A DNA stretch of 64,000 nt from the NCBI GenBank assembly GCA_029339195.1, contig JAPTJF010000096.1, positions 1 to 64,000 of the forward strand, given 5' to 3'. Below, one piece after another: positions 21,677 through 31,669 of this stretch. This DNA is from Micractinium sp. NFX-FRZ (taxonomy: Eukaryota > Chlorophyta > Trebouxiophyceae > Chlorellales > Chlorellaceae). The position numbers and the translations under genes were made by a program. Positions within the stretch are counted from its first letter, which is position 1; every line of letters begins with the position of its first letter. The notes below the pieces were generated by a model that was given only the letters and a program-made list of their open reading frames with translations, had not been told where the DNA came from and did not search any database.

Positions 21677-22334
21677 GCTGCTCGACGAGGAAGTTGTTGT
21701 AGACGGCTGCCGCTTTCGAGAAGCTAGAGCCAGTTTCAATTTCCAAGACGTGTGGTTTGAATTTGATCGGAACCAACACGGGCCAAGGTCCGGCAGCGCT
21801 ACCTGGCGTTGTGCTGCCAGCATGGCCGCGCGTGGCGGTGCCATAGGTCCCATCCCCGCTTGTGATACGAACACGCTGGCTCTTAAGCACAGTGTGGACT
21901 CTCAAGGCACAGACTATGCACCTGCCAGCATTTGTATTCACATATGACTCCGGCTCAGACAAACCTGCGTCCTAGGGTTGTTACCCGATGCCCTCGTCAG
22001 TTGATGCCCCCCTCTGCTGCACGCCTGGCTGCTGCCCTGCTAAACTTTCATAAGCTTTGGAATTGCTTCACAACCGCTGGACACACCAACAAGCGTGAAG
22101 TGTGCAGAAGGAGAGCAGAGGGAGCGCAAGGATACATTTATTGGGTAGTGCTGAAGCTTGCAAGCTTTGAGGCGCCACGACGGGGACGAGCAGAGCGTGC
22201 ATGCCTCAGAAGAAGCGGTACAAGTAGGGAAGGTAAAACTGGGAAGAATGAGGCTTGGGTTTGGCAGTGTGCCACCAAAATGGGTGCAAAACGGTGCAGC
22301 AGGTCTCGCTGTCGGTGCTCATAGGACACGCCGC
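21677..22334. other. Intergenic, channel upstream and FTR1 3' region
   Basis: Carries the 5' side of the channel gene and the 3' untranslated side of FTR1. The open frames here continue the channel's first exon upstream and may be 5' untranslated sequence. No separate gene is seen. Confidence 0.5.
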
Positions 22335-25300
22335 TCACTTTGCCACCGAGATGGCGCCTGCCTCCCCACGCTCCTGAGACTCCTCAGAGCTGCGCAGCTT
22401 TGCGTCCTGCGACCCGCTGGGGCTGTCTGGGGAGGCAATGAAGGCGGAAACCTTGCTGCTCTTGCCCGCCTCCAGGTCAGCCTCGGAGCTGCTGTCCTGG
22501 CTGTCCTTGCCTGCGGGCGGCAGGAGGGAGGGATGGCTGGTTTGAGGTGCTCAAAAGAGGTGGTGCCACTGGACACCAGCACCCCTGCATCATCCCTGGA
22601 ACACCTTCGGAATGAAGCATGGCATGCCAGCAGCGCTGATAACAAAGCAACCCCCGCAAACGGCGCAAAATTCGTCCAGTTGCATCGAACCGCCCTCCGA
22701 TTCCCTGCCCACCCCCTGCCTGCCCACTCACCCAGGCCTCCCTCGGCGTCCACGCGCTCGCCCAGGTGGTGTGCAAACGACTTGAGGTCGTCCAGCTGCG
22801 CTTGGCGGCGGTCAGTGAGGGTGCCGGTGTACGCCTTCCAGGCCATCAGGCTCAGCACAATGACCCAGTAGAGCAGGTAGTACATCAGGTTCAGCCCCGT
22901 GGGCTGGTCTGCAGGGGACAGGCACACATTCCAAACGTTTAAGCGGTGCACATAGTGAGCGGGAGGCTCAGCACAATGGCCCAAGTGCGCAGGCAGTATA
23001 TCAGTTGCAGGTTGGTGAGCTGGTTTGCATGGAGGACAAGAGAAGGTGCTTGACGGCCAGAGTGCTGCGGGAAGGGGTCAGGTGAGCAGGGCCGACCACC
23101 TGCCGACTTTTGTGGCAACAGTCGAGGCCTGAGGCTGCGCAAGCCAGAGATAAGCACCCCAGGCCATGCCCAGCATGGAATTTCAAAAGCCTGCCGGTTT
23201 GCCCCTTCACCAGTGTGGCCAAACATGGAGCTAACCAGGAACCAGCGCACGTTCCCCTCAGTGCACTTTCCAACTTGAACACTTCTCACCAGTGTAGCCA
23301 AACAGGGCGCGGATGAGGGACCAGAAGTCGTTGTTGTACATGTCGCAGCAGCCAGAGGTGTCCCACAGGATTTTGTTGTACCACGCCCGGTCCTGCAGTG
23401 CAGTATGGTGAGGAGAGTACGGTCAACCAGCGGTGAGAGGCAGAGTTCTTGGAACGGCGCGCCAGTCAGTGCGTGCAAGGCGGCGGCAGCAGCATGCGGT
23501 ACAGGCAGACCCAGCCGTCACCGCTTGCATGGCAGTGCCAGCCTCTGGGCGTCCACACTATCTCTCCCACGTCACCCATTGTAGGGGGAAGTGGTGCAAC
23601 AGAGGCCGGAGCTGGTGAATGTGAAGACGCTGAAGACGCAGCGCCCACCACCAGCGACCCAGTTGTTGCTGCCCCATCCCGGCTCCCGCCCTCTCACCTC
23701 GTAGGGGAACGTGGTGCCAAAGAGGCCGGAGCTTGTGAAGAAGACAACGCCCGAGGCCACCAGGCCGGCGGCAATGAAGAGCAGGAGGCCGCAGGAGACG
23801 ATGAAGAACCACTTGAGGCTCTTGATGGTGCGCCCACTGCACGGGGGAGGGGTGTGGGGCAACAGTGAGCATGCCAAGCAGGGGGATGCAGGGGATGATG
23901 AAGAGCCACCGGACGGCTCCTTCATTGTGCGCCCACTACATGGAGAATTTGGAAACAAGGGCGAGCATACATCCGGGCAAATCCTTTCTGATTTACGGCC
24001 ACGATGGGCAGAGGTCATGCATGCAAGCTAGGTAAGCGTAGCACATATGCCCAAACGGGCTTCACCGTGCTGTTATAGGCCCTGGGCCCTGCCAGGGAGG
24101 ATGGCCCTGCCGTGCCTGCCTGCCATGGCTCAACCACACAAACCCGTATATTCAGTACTCCCCGCCCAGTGCCCCCTACGCACGTGTAGAAGATGATCAT
24201 GCCCACCCCCAGTCCCAGGATGATGCCCACGATTCCGGGGATAATGATGGACTTGATGCCGTCACCCTGGGACACGCCCGTCAGGAACAGCACGCTCTCA
24301 ATGCCCTCGCGCAGCGTGGCAGACAGCGCCAGCAGCAGCATGGACCAGCGGTAGGAGCGCACAGCTTTCTGCACGTGCAGGAGAGGAGCAGGGGAGGGGG
24401 GTCAGCATGGTGCGGTGAGGGGGCGTGGCAGGGATGGGCGGCGGAGCGGAATCGCATGACAGCATTGCAGGACCACAGATGAGCGGTATGTGTCTGTACC
24501 GCATACTTTGTCGCTGACCAGCAGCCCTGATCATCTGTTGGCCCATCTGCGGTCCTGGCCAGGCAGCCCGTTTAAGCTTGACCCACATCAGTGCAGGCCG
24601 CCCCGTGCAGGCCTGCCGCCTCGGCTGCAACCTGCCCCGCTCCCACGCCCCATCCCCCCTGCGCCACACCTCGCGGTCCGCATCCATCGCACCCTCCAGC
24701 TTGCGCTTCCACTTGCGCTCCACGTTGTAAAACTTGAGCATGTGGAAGGCCACAACTGTGATGAGCAGTGAGGCCACCCAGGAGATGACGCCCTTGAAGA
24801 TGGCTTGGGAGTCGCCCGTGAACAGCTTCTCGTTGGCCACGTAAAAGAGGATGATGAACACGATGCCAATGACCACCGAGATGGCCACGCCCACGAGCGC
24901 GCCGATCCAGACTGCAGGAGATGAGGAGTTTGGGGAGCGGTTGAACGAAATTGGGGCGGGGTACCAGGCGGGAGCTGCACGAAAGACGATGCCAAGGATT
25001 GTGGAGATGGCACACCAGACTGCAGGCGGCGGCAGGGTTCAGGCCAGGCTGAAACAGGGTGTGGGTGCCAGAGGGCGGCCGCGCCACAGTGGGATGCCAG
25101 GCGGCAGGCTCACTTTGGCGAAAAACTGTGCATGCATGCAGTGACACGAGGAGCGTGCAAGGCAAGAGATAGGCAGGATGGCTTCAAAGCTGCCTGTGGG
25201 ACATTCGCGGGCAGCCAACATCCACCAAAAACGCAGCATGAGGACCACCTGCCCCAGTAAGGGTGGTGTAGACGAGCCAGGCAGCGGTACAGGTGCTCCT

Positions 25301-25770
25301 ACTTCCGAGTTGGTGATTACAGTTATTGCGGGGCTGTCGGCGTGCCATCGGGGGCCCAACACCCCACCAATGTGTGTTCCATCCCAGCATGGGCAGAAGA
25401 ACACGTACACGTGCATCATGGGCATGCCACCCCCCACCGCCCCAGCGGCTCACCGTGCTTCTTTAGCTGCGGCATCTTCATCTTCTCGACCATCTGCAAA
25501 AGCACAGACACCACCACCGCGGCCTCCAGGGCCTCGCGGAACCTGCAGGGCACAGGCGCCAGCAGCAGGCAGGGCTGTGCATCACGTGCCGAGCGTGAGG
25601 CGGTAGGGAGCAGGCGCCAGCCGCAGGCAGTGCTTTACATCCGCAGCCGAGAGTGAGGCAGATGAGCTCCGGCGGCTTGCGCTGCGCCCCATCGGTGACT
25701 GCTGCTACGTCTACGCAGCTCCACCAACTACTCACATGATGAGCAGCGCTGGCACAGAGAAGAGCGTCAT
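22335..25770 (-). CDS. FTR1: FTR1-family high-affinity iron permease
   Basis: Membrane iron permease that in fungi and green algae takes up Fe3+ delivered by a multicopper ferroxidase. Eight exons: 25770-25736, 25542-25454, 24911-24670, 24368-24184, 23836-23698, 23392-23290, 22908-22732, 22510-22335; about 381 residues. Two REXXE-type motifs are present: FREALEAAVVV (residues 12-22) and LREGIESVLFLTG after exon 4's start. Hydrophobic segments follow in order: VAISVVIGIVFIILFYV, VISWVASLLITVVAF, SIIIPGIVGIILGLGVGMII, WFFIVSCGLLLFIAAGLV and LMYYLLYWVIVLSLMAW. The last 90 residues are a soluble, acidic/Ser-rich tail. The start MTLFSVPALLIM leads straight into helix 1, as in the family. No ferroxidase gene is in this window. 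Introns 2, 4, 5 and 6 hold exon-edge copies. Confidence 0.95.
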
Positions 25771-27543
25771 GGCTGCCGGTTGCGCTCCTTCACCTGCACG
25801 GCAGAGGGGCAGCGCACGCGGGCGTGTGGGCCGCGGGCGGCGGCAGCCAGGCGCAAGGCAGCAACCTGTGGGCAACCTGGAGGCTCGAGCGCCGACATCC
25901 GTGGCACAATGCACGCTGCAGTCATGTTGACGCGCAGGGTCGGTGCCGAGGCGGTGGAGGCGCACCTGGCCACTGGCAAGCGAGTGGGGAAGAGCGAAGG
26001 CGGCGCCCTCAGCGAAGCAACTCCCTGCAGCCGCAACAAATGAAGGCCCGATCTAAGGAACGGGCTCAATGAGACAGGCGAATGTGGTCGCAGGCCCATC
26101 GCCCACTCAGAGCCTGTGGCCGGCACACGCCATGGCGCGCTCGGCCAAAGCTGGACGAGCGGTGCAAGGTGGCTGCTTGTGGGCATGCGGCCTCTATTGA
26201 GAACGGACCAATAACAAGGGCCAAATGGGATTGACGCAAGCCCCTGCAAGTGCTGCCAAGGTGGCGGCACCTTGCCACCGTCGCCTGGCGCTCCTGGACC
26301 CAGCAGGGGCGGTCTCGTCAAGGGAGCGCACTGGACAAACGCTTCTTGTCTCCAATTGGCTCTAAGTTTTTGCATGCACAAAGGCCAGGTGACGCATGAC
26401 ACGCTGCAGTGCATGCGCTTATGTGGTCTCTGCACCCTGGCGCTTTGTGTTGTCTAAACCCTGGTGCACCCAATGCCCCTGCGCTGGAGTAGGCTGCTCC
26501 AGTCATTCACATCAAGCAGGGGGCAAACGGTCCTGAGAATTAAGTACAGCTTGGAGACATGAGGGGCAGCGATTCGGTTCCAGGAGTAAACGCAACCTAG
26601 TTTGCGTACATGTACATGCATGTGTGGCGGTATCGAGGGCGCACAGCGGGTCCCCAACGGTGGCACCCCCACCTTCGTCCTCTCCTCTCCTTCCCCCACC
26701 CCCAAACCCGATGCCGTTGACACCAACCCATGCAAGAAACACTCGCGTAAAATTGTACCCCGCAGGCGCTCCTTCCTACGCAAGTGTGGTTGGTGTGCTG
26801 TGTCCACTCCTCCACTACGGATGGGCCAGGGGGAAAGAGGCCCTGGATGGGGTATCCAAATGGCCAGTGCATTCCCCGACAGAATCCCAGCCCCACCCTT
26901 CCAGCGCCCTCAACAGCCCGTGCCTCTCGCTGGCCAGTCTCACAGCCTCGCATGCTCACGCCCTCTTGTGCTCACGACCCCACGTGCCTCTTGTGCCCTG
27001 AAAAAAACGGTGGGGCTCTTACAAGGAGCAGGTTCTGTACAGTGGACCGCGCTGTAGATGGCGGCCCAACACAGAGAAGCAAACAAGGACGGAAAGGCAA
27101 ATATTCGCCGGCCGCTAAAAGTTAAGAATCCTGTAGGAATCCAATTGCTTAGGAATCAGTTGGCTGGGTAGGGGTGCCGTAATGAGGCAGGCAGGGGTGG
27201 GCAGGTGCAGGTGGTGCAAGTTCAACGCAGCAGCAGTGCACAGATCAGGGCTGCGCAGCCGCCCGGGGGCGGGGCGGGGGGAGGCGGGCAGGGCACAGGG
27301 GTGCCCGCTTGCTCCCGCTGCACACGCCGCCCCGGGCAGTTGTGTTCATTGGGTCGACACTTCATCTACTGAGGAGTTCATCAAGAGGACAGCCGAGCTG
27401 GTGAGGGGCCGGGTCCAAGGGGAGGGTGCGCGGGCACAGGCCAAGGCGCAGGCCAGGGCGCAGCGCGAGCCTGCGGCGCGCTCCTCAGTGGAGGCGGCGG
27501 CGGCAGCACCGCGCGCGCGCCACCGTCAGCGAGGGCGTGTCGT
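25771..27543. other. 1.8 kb without a supported gene
   Basis: Contains the FTR1 promoter at the left end. The rest shows short overlapping frames on both strands, mostly Pro/Arg/Ala-rich and without family features. An open plus frame at 27182-27547 ends in a Lys/Arg/Ala-rich stretch (EEFIKRTAELVRGRV) and could be a 3' exon, but I find no linked exon. It also runs into the stop of the next gene on the other strand. Confidence 0.45.
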
Positions 27544-28548
27544 TTAGTGGGTGGCGCCATAGTAGTAGGTGGACAGCTGGCGGCCAGCGCTCTGGAGTCG
27601 CCGGTGGCTGCCATAGTAGTAGGTGTTGAGCTGGCGGCCGGCGCCCTGGAGCTGGCGGGTCAGGAACTGGGGGACGGGGATGTCGGCGGCGGCGCCCTGC
27701 GCGGCGGGCATGAAGCTGTTGCCAAACAGCGGCCGCACGGCGAAGGGTGCGTTCTCATGCAGGCGACGGTGCTGGCTGCCGCCGTAATAGTAGCTGGTGC
27801 TGAACAGCTTGCGGTGGCCGCCGTAATAGTAACCCTACATGTGAGGAAGGGAGGTAGGGGGGAAGAACGAGGGGTTGAGAACGCGAGGGCTTGCGTGCTG
27901 TGCTGGATACCATGGCAAATTGTGGCCCGGTGGCGGAGGGGGCATTCCATTCGCTGCCATGGCGCCGCCCTGACAACGCCCACATCACTTGACACAGCAG
28001 CAGGCCTCAGCAGGTTGTGGAGGAGGTGGGCAGCGGCGCAGGCGCAGGGCGGGCGGGACCCTCACCGTCGTGAGCAGCTGACGGCCAAAGCCAGAAGCCT
28101 CGCTCAGGCGGCGGCTGCCGCCGTAGTAATAGCCGCCGGTGGAGGTAGCAGCCGCGCAAGCCAGCAGCGCCAGGAGGCACAGGGCAGTCGCGGAACCCTG
28201 CGAACGAGGTAGGGCAGATTCAAGCGTCTCAGGCTGCTGGGTTTGAAGCCGCCAAGCTTCCATGGCAAGCCAGAAGCAGGGTAGAGCGCGAATTGAGAAG
28301 GGAAGCGCGCGGAGCCGTTGTGGAGGTAAGGCCAGCTCTGCTTCAGCAAGGCCAAGGGGTGACGGCCCACCCAGGCCTGTTCGGGCGCCGGCGCGCCCCT
28401 AGCAAGCTACAAGAGGCGCCATGTTGGCTGTGGGAGCCGGCAAACAACAGAAGTGAGAGCGCCTCCCTGCCATGTAGCCATGCGCCAACCCTCCCAGATC
28501 AGCCCTCTGCGCGCTAGGCGGACCCCCACCCACCTGCAGACGAGCCAT
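27544..28548 (-). CDS. Small secreted YYYG-repeat protein, unknown function
   Basis: I do not recognise this protein. Three exons: 28548-28534, 28197-28066, 27834-27544; about 145 residues. The start MARLQGSATALCLLALLACA is a clear signal peptide, predicted to be cut after the Ala run. The mature part carries five tyrosine motifs: GGYYYGGSRRL, GYYYGGHRKL, YYYGGSQHRRL, TYYYGSHRRL and a final TYYYGATH at the end. Four are followed by a basic pair and Leu. Between them are GFGRQLL and two GRQL(N/S)T pieces. The pattern suggests a secreted wall or extracellular protein, or a precursor cut at basic pairs (inference). All introns are phase 0. The first exon codes only five residues. Confidence 0.7.
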
Positions 28549-29132
28549 GGTAAGTCTTAGTGGATGCTCAGCAACCGCGGTGGAGTGGAGAGGCCGGAGG
28601 GTGGCCGCAAGGGGGACGAGGGGAACGAGTGAGCGTCTGCCGCCAGCGCCCAAGCTCCTTGTATGTGCTCCTAATGACTTGCTGCTACACTTGCAAGCGA
28701 AGAGAAGGGTACTGGGAGGTGCAAGAGCCTCTGGGTGATGCCCACGTCCAGGTCATAGGGGGGCCCGGGTCAGGCCTCACTGCGCCCAGCAACCAAGTGC
28801 CCCCGCCATTGAATTCTGCTTTGGTTTGAATTTGGGGATGTCTAACCGGCGGGCGAACCCAGCGCTACACACACTGCCTGCCACCGGTGCCACACATCGG
28901 TCGAGTCGCGACTGTACTTGAGTTCTTGCTTCAAAAGCACGTGGCTGCTGCCGCAAGTTGACACATGTCGTGGATTGAGTGCCAATTCGGCCCTGGACGG
29001 CTGCCAGCGTCAAGTGCCCAGGTCAACGCGAGCGGCCCTCGCCGCCGCTGTGTGGGGACAGGGTCCTGCTGCGTTACACAGCAATGCACATAACCTTCTC
29101 CTTGCACGACAGCAACACCGGGAGCTGAACAC
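28549..29132. other. Intergenic, no gene seen
   Basis: Upstream region of the YYYG-repeat gene and 3' side of the coiled-coil gene. Short frames only. A CGGCGGCGAGGG segment near 29050 could be an alternative last exon of the coiled-coil gene. Confidence 0.45.
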
Positions 29133-31435
29133 TCACCAGTCCAGCTGCCCGTCATCTGCCCCCGGCAGCGCAGCCGAGGGCTGCCCAGCAGGCCCAGCTT
29201 CGGCCCGACTGGGCGGCAGCGGCGGCTGTGGGCCCCTTGATGGCTGCGGCAGAGGCGGCTGCCGTGGGTCCTGCTCGTCCCACAGCGCTTGAGCCTGCCG
29301 CATTCCCTGCGGCTGCTCCCAAGCTTGTGAGCCTGATGCCGCCTCCACACCCGGCTGCTGCTGCGCCTCCCACCTAGCAGTGCCGCCCACAGTGCTGCCG
29401 CTGCTGCTGCCGCCGTTTGTGTCCAAACGTTGGGAAGGAGACGGCAGAGGCGGCAGTGGCTGCTCGTCGCGGCGGCCCCAGCTGATGCCCGCACCGCGTG
29501 CATCCTGGTTGCGACGCAAAAAGTTGGTCAATTCTGCAAACTGAGCCACCTTGCGCTGCAGCCCGCTGCGTGCCAGCGCACCCAGGTCGGGCTCAGCTGC
29601 TGCAGGGGGTGGCTGTTCCTGCTGTTGCTGGGCTGCTGCTTGCAGGCTGTAGCCGCCAGCTGCACTCCCCATCCACCGCCCAGCCTTGCGTTGCCGAGCG
29701 GCAACGCGCTGCTGCATCCTGGCCTGCACAGTTTGGGAGAATGACACAAAGTCAAGAGCAGCTGGCGCAGAGCAGCCGCCTACAGACACATGATATCAAT
29801 AGCTTGTCCAGAGCAGGCTGCAATCGAAGGGAACGCAGGAACAACGGCTGCCTGATGCATGTTGCTGCCAGGCATCTGGCTGTGCTGCCCCAAGTAGCAG
29901 AAAGCTGACGTCGCAGTTACAGTAAGTTCGGGCAGCATAAACACCTCTCTGGCGACTTGCCTGCACATCCGCAAACTGCCGCTCCCGCTCTTGCTGCTGG
30001 CGCTCTACCTCCTGATTCGCAGCGGCAAACGCGGCCTGCTGCTCAGGCCGCAGGCGCGGCGGCACGGGGGCCACCTGCCGTTGCGGGTTGTTCTTCAAGC
30101 TGCTTCTGCTGCCTTCTTCTGAAGACAGCTCCTGCAAGGCAAGCGCCATGCAGGTTGAACGGGACGATGGGCAGGCTGTGTAGCAAGCACAACTTGACCC
30201 CTGCGCCTCAAAGCACTAGAGTTGCACGTGCATGCAAGGCAGACGGCTATGCCCAGTGAGGGAAGGACCACACACGCATGCACACGTCACAAGCTTGCCT
30301 GTGCTCTGGAGCCAACTGCCGGCCCAAGCTGCCTTGGCTGGGCAGTAGCACCCTGCTGTCGCCGTGCCATCTGCTCGCGCTGCGCCTGCTCCTCCCATTG
30401 CGCCCACTCCGATTTCCTCTGCATGACCACGTCGTCTGGCACAGCCTGCATGGGACAGGCAGCCCAGACGCGACAGCCGGAACGTGTCGAGCACCACAAT
30501 GCATAGAACGTGTTGCAACAGAACAGTACCATAAGAGTGATTTGGTTGTCAAACGTGGCGTGGCTCAACACTGTTGAACAAGGACCCTGCAAGGCAGATG
30601 GCCTGTGCAAGGGTGGCATGCAAACCGCAAACCAACGCAAGCCTCCACAAGCAGTGCAGGACAGGCATCGCAGGCCTTGTTGGCAGGCAGGCCAGCCGAG
30701 GCGGGGCCCACTCTGCAAGAGTTTCCGTATGCTCACCTCAGCCCGCAACACTTGAGCAGCGGGGGGAGCAAGACCAGGTGCCTGGGCAGCCTGGCGACGC
30801 GCCTGCGCTGCTGCACTCGACTGTGCGTCCTTCACCTGCTGACGAGCTTGCTGTGTTTCAAACAGCTGCAGCTGTTCCACTCCGCTCTGCTGCTCGCTGG
30901 GCGTGGCCTGCAGGAGGATGGCGGCACGAACCACGACAGCAAGCTCAATGCCTGACAGGGACCTCGATGCTCCAGCACAGTCCATGTAGTCGGAGTATGC
31001 ATTGAAATTAGCGAGGACAAGATGCAGTGCGCACACAGTCGAACAACACTTGCCTGGGGAGGCTGCGCCGCTGCCTGCTGGCGCTGCACCGCAGGAGTGC
31101 CCGGTTGACGCCGCTGCGCCGCCTCGCGCTGCGCCTGCTCCTCCCACTGCTCCCACTGTTGCTTTCTCTGCTGGGTCTTGTTGCGCATGATGGCCTGCAA
31201 CAGGAGGGAGCAGTCAATAAGCTTTGGTGGGCTGGCGAAGCAACCGGCGCCGGCAAGCTGCCCAGCGCGCCAGCAAGTGGAGCGGCGCCGCAGCAGGTGG
31301 TGTTCAGTGCAGCCGTCGGATGCGCCCTGCAGCTCGCTCGGGGGCTACCTCGTTCCTGTTCCGCACGTCCTGTCGAAGGCGAGGGTCCAAAGGTCTCTCG
31401 CAACGCACGGAGAGCTGCAGAGAGCGAGCCGCCAT
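29133..31435 (-). CDS. Gln/Arg-rich coiled-coil protein, unknown function
   Basis: I do not recognise the family. Six exons: 31435-31349, 31194-31054, 30907-30737, 30445-30299, 30131-29961, 29723-29133; about 435 residues, all junctions phase 0. Exons 2 and 4 code related segments: KQQWEQWEEQAQREAAQRRQ and KSEWAQWEEQAQREQMARRQ. Exons 3, 5 and 6 add helical Gln/Arg/Ala stretches (QQARQQVKDAQSSAAAQARR; NQEVERQQQERERQFADVQ; ARMQQRVAARQRKAGRW). The C-terminal 130 residues are Pro/Gln-rich and probably disordered. Introns 2, 4 and 5 all start with GC (AG|GCAAG). The stop TGA overlaps a good donor (TG|GTGAGTG), so the true C-terminus may differ. Head to head with serine acetyltransferase. The start MAARSLQLSV is the first ATG of the open frame. 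Confidence 0.72.
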
Positions 31436-31669
31436 ATTGCGTGACCGGGTGGCTCAAGGCAGCGTGTACTTAGCTAGTTCCCGACTTGCACGTGATACCA
31501 ACGAGCAGAAGCAATAACACGAGAACCACCCGAGCCATGTCAGAACGTGCTGTCACTTTTTGGTCTGGGCCTCGTTGCGCGGCAGCACTGCAGTGAGCAC
31601 ACGCACTGATCAATTGCAGTACAAGATCAACACCTGCCCCCGGTTTTTTGCGAGGAAGGCACCGTTTCC
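31436..31669. promoter_or_regulatory. Shared divergent promoter, coiled-coil gene and SAT
   Basis: The two proposed start codons are 234 bases apart on opposite strands, so this gap must hold both promoters. No specific element identified. Confidence 0.45.

Noticed and set aside
27182..27547. Plus-strand frame before the YYYG gene
   Set aside because: No start context, no linked exon and no family match; kept only as a note in the gap entry.
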